From Rhodospirillales bacterium (GTDB taxonomy: Bacteria > Pseudomonadota > Alphaproteobacteria > Acetobacterales > Acetobacteraceae): a stretch of 9,250 bases of DNA. The notes below the pieces were generated by a model, which saw only the letters and a program-made list of their open reading frames with translations, did no database searches and had not been told where the DNA came from. Made by a program: the position numbers and the translations under genes. The stretch covers positions 1-9,250 of the forward strand of contig JAGWIL010000054.1 in assembly GCA_028866335.1 (NCBI GenBank), in the 5' to 3' direction. Shown one piece after another: positions 6,741-9,250 of the stretch. Each line of letters begins with the position of its first letter. Within the stretch, counting starts at the first letter, position 1.

Positions 6741-7144
6741 TGAATATGGAAGAGGTTGTGGAGCGGCTGGAAGAGGCAGGGGCTGCGATGCTGGCGATGC
6801 CTTCACGCGGGTATTCCACGGGGTTGCGGATGACGAAACTGGATGTGGTGCATACCGCATTGGAAGCCTATGGTTGGGAGGGCAGGAAGATGAAGCCGCC
6901 AGCGCCCACAGCCGAGATGGTGACGCGGATGGATGAGGCGTTCGGCTGGTTAACTTTTATTCCTGAAAAGCAATATGTGCTGCGGCGGATTGTGGGGGCG
7001 CGGGCATTGGTGCACCCGCTGACGGGGAGACATGTTTATGCGTGGCGTAAGTTGGCGGAGATTCTTGGCGCGGACCATAAAGCAGTGATGCGGTGGCATG
7101 GGCAGGCGATTAAGTTGATACATGACGGCTTGGCAGCCAGATAG
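6737..7144 (+). CDS. DUF6362-like helix-turn-helix protein upstream of terminase
   Basis: A 135-residue protein. The N-terminal part (about 1-45) has an amphipathic helix MEEVVERLEEAGAAMLAMPSRGYS, and the C-terminal part (about 65-130) reads MDEAFGWLTFIPEKQYVLRRIVGAR and then YAWRKLAEILGADHKAVMRWHGQAIKLI, a clear helix-turn-helix. This layout resembles DUF6362, a family found in alphaproteobacterial prophages near packaging genes; the name is given from memory of the pattern. The position directly before the terminase large subunit makes a small-terminase (DNA recognition) role possible, although a transcription factor fits equally well. AAGGAG (6724-6729) precedes the ATG at 6737; another ATG at 6740 is almost as good. 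Its TAG stop (7142-7144) lies inside a second operator-like palindrome. Confidence 0.75.
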   Translation: MMNMEEVVERLEEAGAAMLAMPSRGYSTGLRMTKLDVVHTALEAYGWEGRKMKPPAPTAEMVTRMDEAFGWLTFIPEKQYVLRRIVGARALVHPLTGRHVYAWRKLAEILGADHKAVMRWHGQAIKLIHDGLAAR

Positions 7145-7154
7145 TTTTTCTAAC
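7140..7154. promoter_or_regulatory. Second operator-like palindrome, between the DUF6362-like gene and terminase
   Basis: GATAG (7140-7144), TTTTT, CTAAC (7150-7154) matches the GTTAG-N5-CTAAC palindrome of the switch region at nine of ten arm positions and has the same spacing. The octamer CTAACATT (7150-7157) also occurs at 6419-6426 and, inverted, at 6383-6390. The site lies in a conspicuously AT-rich block (about 7141-7173) within otherwise GC-rich DNA. It may let the repressor act directly on terminase expression. Confidence 0.45.
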
Positions 7155-7165
7155 ATTTTGTTATT

Positions 7166-8611
7166 TTGTTGTTGCCCACCTGCCCCGGTTTGACTTATAC
7201 ATCTTTCCACAATGGTTCTACTGAACACGGCGGGGACTTCATCAACAGGCTAAGCGAAGCGGCGGGGTTTTTAGAATTCTCCCGTTGTGCAATGAGCGAT
7301 GTGGGGCAGAGCCCTGCCCTGCATCATGAATTACTGATCCGGCATTTGCAGGATGTAGCCAATGGGACATGCGACCGGCTGATGGTGCAGATGCCACCGG
7401 GATCGGCGAAGTCCACATATGGTTCTGTGTTGTTTCCGGCCTGGTTTATGGCGAGGTGCCGGGGCGCGCAGGTGATTACGGCGGCGCATACGGCGTCTCT
7501 GGCGCATTATTTTGGCGGGCGGGTGCGCAGTGTTTTGGCAAAGCACGGCGATTTGCTGGGTGTTGAGATTGCGAAAGCGGCGAAGGCGTCTTCTAAGTTT
7601 TCACTTGCCGGTGGGGAGGAATATTTCTCCGCCGGGGTGCGCGGGCCGATTACGGGACGGCGGGCGGATCTGATCGTGATCGATGACCCGGTGAAGAACT
7701 GGGCCGAAGCCGAAAGCCAGGCGCAGCGGGACATGCTGTTTGACTGGTACCGGGCGGAGTTGACGGCAAGGCTGAAGCCGGGCGGGCGGATTGTGCTGAT
7801 TATGACGCGCTGGCACGAGGATGATCTGGCCGGGCGGTTGCTGGCGACGGAAGGCGGGTGGCGTTGTTTAAGGTTGCCCGCTTTGGCGGAGGCCGGTGAC
7901 GAGCTGGGGCGCGGCGTTGGTGAAGCGTTGTGGCCAGAATTGCAGAGCGTGGATGATTTGGAACGGCGCCGCCGCGAAGTGGGCGAGAGGGCTTTCGCGG
8001 CCATGTATCAGCAGGCACTGAAGACGCGCGAAAGCGGGCTTTTCCGCATGGGCGCGGTGACCAGGCTGGCGGCGGCGCCGGATGTGAAGATGAGCGTGCG
8101 GGCCTGGGATTTGGCGGCGAGCCAGCCAGGGCCTGGGCGGCGGCCGGATTATACGGTGGGGCTGAAGCTGGGCATGACGGAAGATGACCGGCTGGTGGTG
8201 CTGGATGTGCGGCGGTTGCAGGGCTCCCCCGCGCAGGTGGAGGCAGCGATTAAGGACACCGCGCGGCTGGATGGCATGGGCACGATGATTTCATTGCCGC
8301 AAGACCCTGGCCAGGCCGGGGCGGCGCAGATTGCGATGCTGATGCGCGGGTTGCTGGGGTTCAGGGTTGTTTCCAGCCCCGAGCGTGATGCCAAGCTGGT
8401 GCGGGCGATGCCAGCCGCGACGCAGGTGGATGCAGGGAATTTGGCCATTGTAGCGGGGGGTTGGAATGATGCGTTTGTGGCTGAGATGCGAGAGTTTCCC
8501 CATGGGGTGCATGACGACCAGATCGACGCGCTTTCGCGCGCTGTGAACAGTTTGGCGACACTGGTGCAGGCACCAGCCAGACGGCTGAATGTGCCGTTGT
8601 TGAGCCGCTAA
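7166..8611 (+). CDS. terL: Phage terminase large subunit (packaging ATPase and nuclease)
   Basis: TerL powers DNA translocation into procapsids and cuts the genome. Numbering from a TTG at 7166 (481 residues): Walker A MPPGSAKST (76-84, Lys82), Walker B LIVIDDP (169-175, with D173 and D174), coupling motif MTRWHEDD (213-220), then the RNase H-like nuclease with RAWDLAA (Asp315) and HGVHDDQIDAL (D450, D451, D454). The ATPase and nuclease motifs are therefore intact. The start is uncertain. A stop at 7151-7153 bounds the frame; candidates are TTG 7166, TTG 7190 and ATG 7292, none with a Shine-Dalgarno sequence. Family-like sequence (SEAAGFLEFSR, before ALHHELL) begins ahead of the ATG, which favours an upstream start. 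The stop is 21 nt before the portal gene. Lineage and packaging mode (cos or headful) cannot be told from this reading. Confidence 0.92.
   Translation: MLLPTCPGLTYTSFHNGSTEHGGDFINRLSEAAGFLEFSRCAMSDVGQSPALHHELLIRHLQDVANGTCDRLMVQMPPGSAKSTYGSVLFPAWFMARCRGAQVITAAHTASLAHYFGGRVRSVLAKHGDLLGVEIAKAAKASSKFSLAGGEEYFSAGVRGPITGRRADLIVIDDPVKNWAEAESQAQRDMLFDWYRAELTARLKPGGRIVLIMTRWHEDDLAGRLLATEGGWRCLRLPALAEAGDELGRGVGEALWPELQSVDDLERRRREVGERAFAAMYQQALKTRESGLFRMGAVTRLAAAPDVKMSVRAWDLAASQPGPGRRPDYTVGLKLGMTEDDRLVVLDVRRLQGSPAQVEAAIKDTARLDGMGTMISLPQDPGQAGAAQIAMLMRGLLGFRVVSSPERDAKLVRAMPAATQVDAGNLAIVAGGWNDAFVAEMREFPHGVHDDQIDALSRAVNSLATLVQAPARRLNVPLLSR
7172..7201 (+). promoter_or_regulatory. Weak promoter candidate before terminase
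   Basis: TTGCCC (7172-7177), an 18-bp spacer and TATACA (7196-7201) match each sigma-70 box at four of six positions, just downstream of the second operator-like palindrome. If real, transcription would begin near 7208, which would exclude the TTG starts and leave ATG 7292 for this message. The matches are weak, and the AT-rich composition alone could produce them. Confidence 0.25.
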
Positions 8612-8632
8612 CAAGAAGGTTTCTGACGACCC

Positions 8633-9250
8633 ATGTTTGATACGATTTGTGCTACCATTCCTGTGGATGGGCAGATGCCCGCGCGCGTGACGCGGCTGGA
8701 GGCATTAAGGCGGGTGCTGGATGGCACGCTTTACGATAATTTGCCTTACCAGTTTCATGAGGAACGGAATGGGGCGGGCGAGTATATTCCGCTGCGGCTG
8801 CGCAAACCTTCCGTGCGTTATGGGTTGTGCCGGGTAGTGGTTGAGGATTCCGTGGCGTTGCTGTTCAGCGCGGGGCATTTTCCGATAGTTGACGTGCCGG
8901 ACATGACGGTGGGGCGGGCTCTGGCGGATGTGTTCGCCGAGGCGCGGTTGAATGAGGTGATGATTGACGCTGCATTGCGCGGGGCTGTGGGCTCGGTGGC
9001 TGTGTTGTTCAGAGTGCTGGGCGGGCGCGTGTTTTTCTCGGTGCTGGAGAGTTTATATCTGACCCCGGTTTGGAGCGCGCAAGCGCCGGACGAGCTGGCC
9101 AGGGTGACCGAGAAATATAAGGTGAGTGGCGCAGATTTGGCTGCGCAGGGTTATGAGGATGTGGACCCGGCAGGGCTTTATTGGTTCCAGCGGGTTTGGG
9201 ATACGCAAAGCGAAACCTGGTTTTTGCCTTGGGCGGTGGATGATGCTTTG
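8633..9250 (+). CDS. Probable phage portal protein, N-terminal 206 residues (cut by right window edge)
   Basis: The ATG at 8633 opens a frame of 206 codons that runs past the window edge. Recognisable stretches are ALRRVLDGTLYDNLPYQFH, GEYIPLRLRKPSVRYGLCR, VVVEDSVALLFSAGHFP, LRGAVGSVAVLFRVL and GLYWFQRVWD. They resemble the N-terminal part of portal-type proteins that follow terminase in alphaproteobacterial prophages: an early helix pair, a segment that places the polypeptide in the ring wing, then mixed beta structure. A portal is the dodecameric channel that docks TerL on the procapsid. The gene begins 21 nt after the terminase stop with AAGAAGG upstream (8613-8619, rather distant), in the canonical terL-portal order. 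The call rests mainly on position plus sequence style; the C-terminal half is not visible. Confidence 0.68.
   Translation, partial: MFDTICATIPVDGQMPARVTRLEALRRVLDGTLYDNLPYQFHEERNGAGEYIPLRLRKPSVRYGLCRVVVEDSVALLFSAGHFPIVDVPDMTVGRALADVFAEARLNEVMIDAALRGAVGSVAVLFRVLGGRVFFSVLESLYLTPVWSAQAPDELARVTEKYKVSGADLAAQGYEDVDPAGLYWFQRVWDTQSETWFLPWAVDDAL

Noticed and set aside
7507..8004. Minus-strand open frame of 165 codons inside terL
   Set aside because: It is antisense to the ATPase domain and has Ser/Arg/Pro-rich composition with no motif.
1..9250. CRISPR array, tRNA, rRNA, insertion sequence or tandem repeats
   Set aside because: No regularly spaced repeats, cloverleaf, rRNA-like stretch or transposase motif was found on reading either strand.

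Overview
The window looks like chromosomal DNA from a GC-rich alphaproteobacterium. The linkage of a Tim44-like (TimA) membrane protein with the lytic transglycosylase MltA, and the style of the prophage genes, suggest Acetobacteraceae or a relative; that placement is inference. It splits into a housekeeping part (about 1-6005) and a phage-derived part (about 6018-9250, continuing past the right edge).

Housekeeping, minus strand (1-1999): timA starts at a GTG at 1999. It is followed after 4 nt by the lipoprotein gene mltA, and then by the first 48 codons of a Kup-type potassium transporter that runs off the left edge. A GC-rich hairpin lies between mltA and kup. Housekeeping, plus strand (2150-6005): a divergent, tightly packed three-gene operon encodes a histidine phosphatase, an N-formylglutamate amidohydrolase-family protein and an 842-residue glycosyltransferase with two GT2 domains. 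The last two genes overlap by 4 nt. The 150 bp between timA and the phosphatase must hold divergent promoters, but no strong one can be read by eye.

Phage part: a 110-residue XRE repressor (minus) converges on the glycosyltransferase gene and is divergent from a rightward operon. That operon encodes a 96-residue helix-turn-helix protein, a DUF6362-like helix-turn-helix protein, the terminase large subunit and a probable portal protein (cut by the right edge). The 87-bp switch region holds a good sigma-70-like rightward promoter whose -10 lies inside a perfect operator-like palindrome, GTTAG-N5-CTAAC. A second copy (9 of 10 positions) sits exactly between the DUF6362-like gene and the terminase gene. 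No integrase, replication, excision or lysis gene lies between the switch and the packaging genes, which is unusually compact for a temperate phage.

The most interesting hypothesis here is a small repressor-controlled packaging module (a stripped prophage, satellite or domesticated transfer particle) in which the repressor may act directly at the terminase gene as well as at the early promoter. The rest of the window is ordinary core genome.
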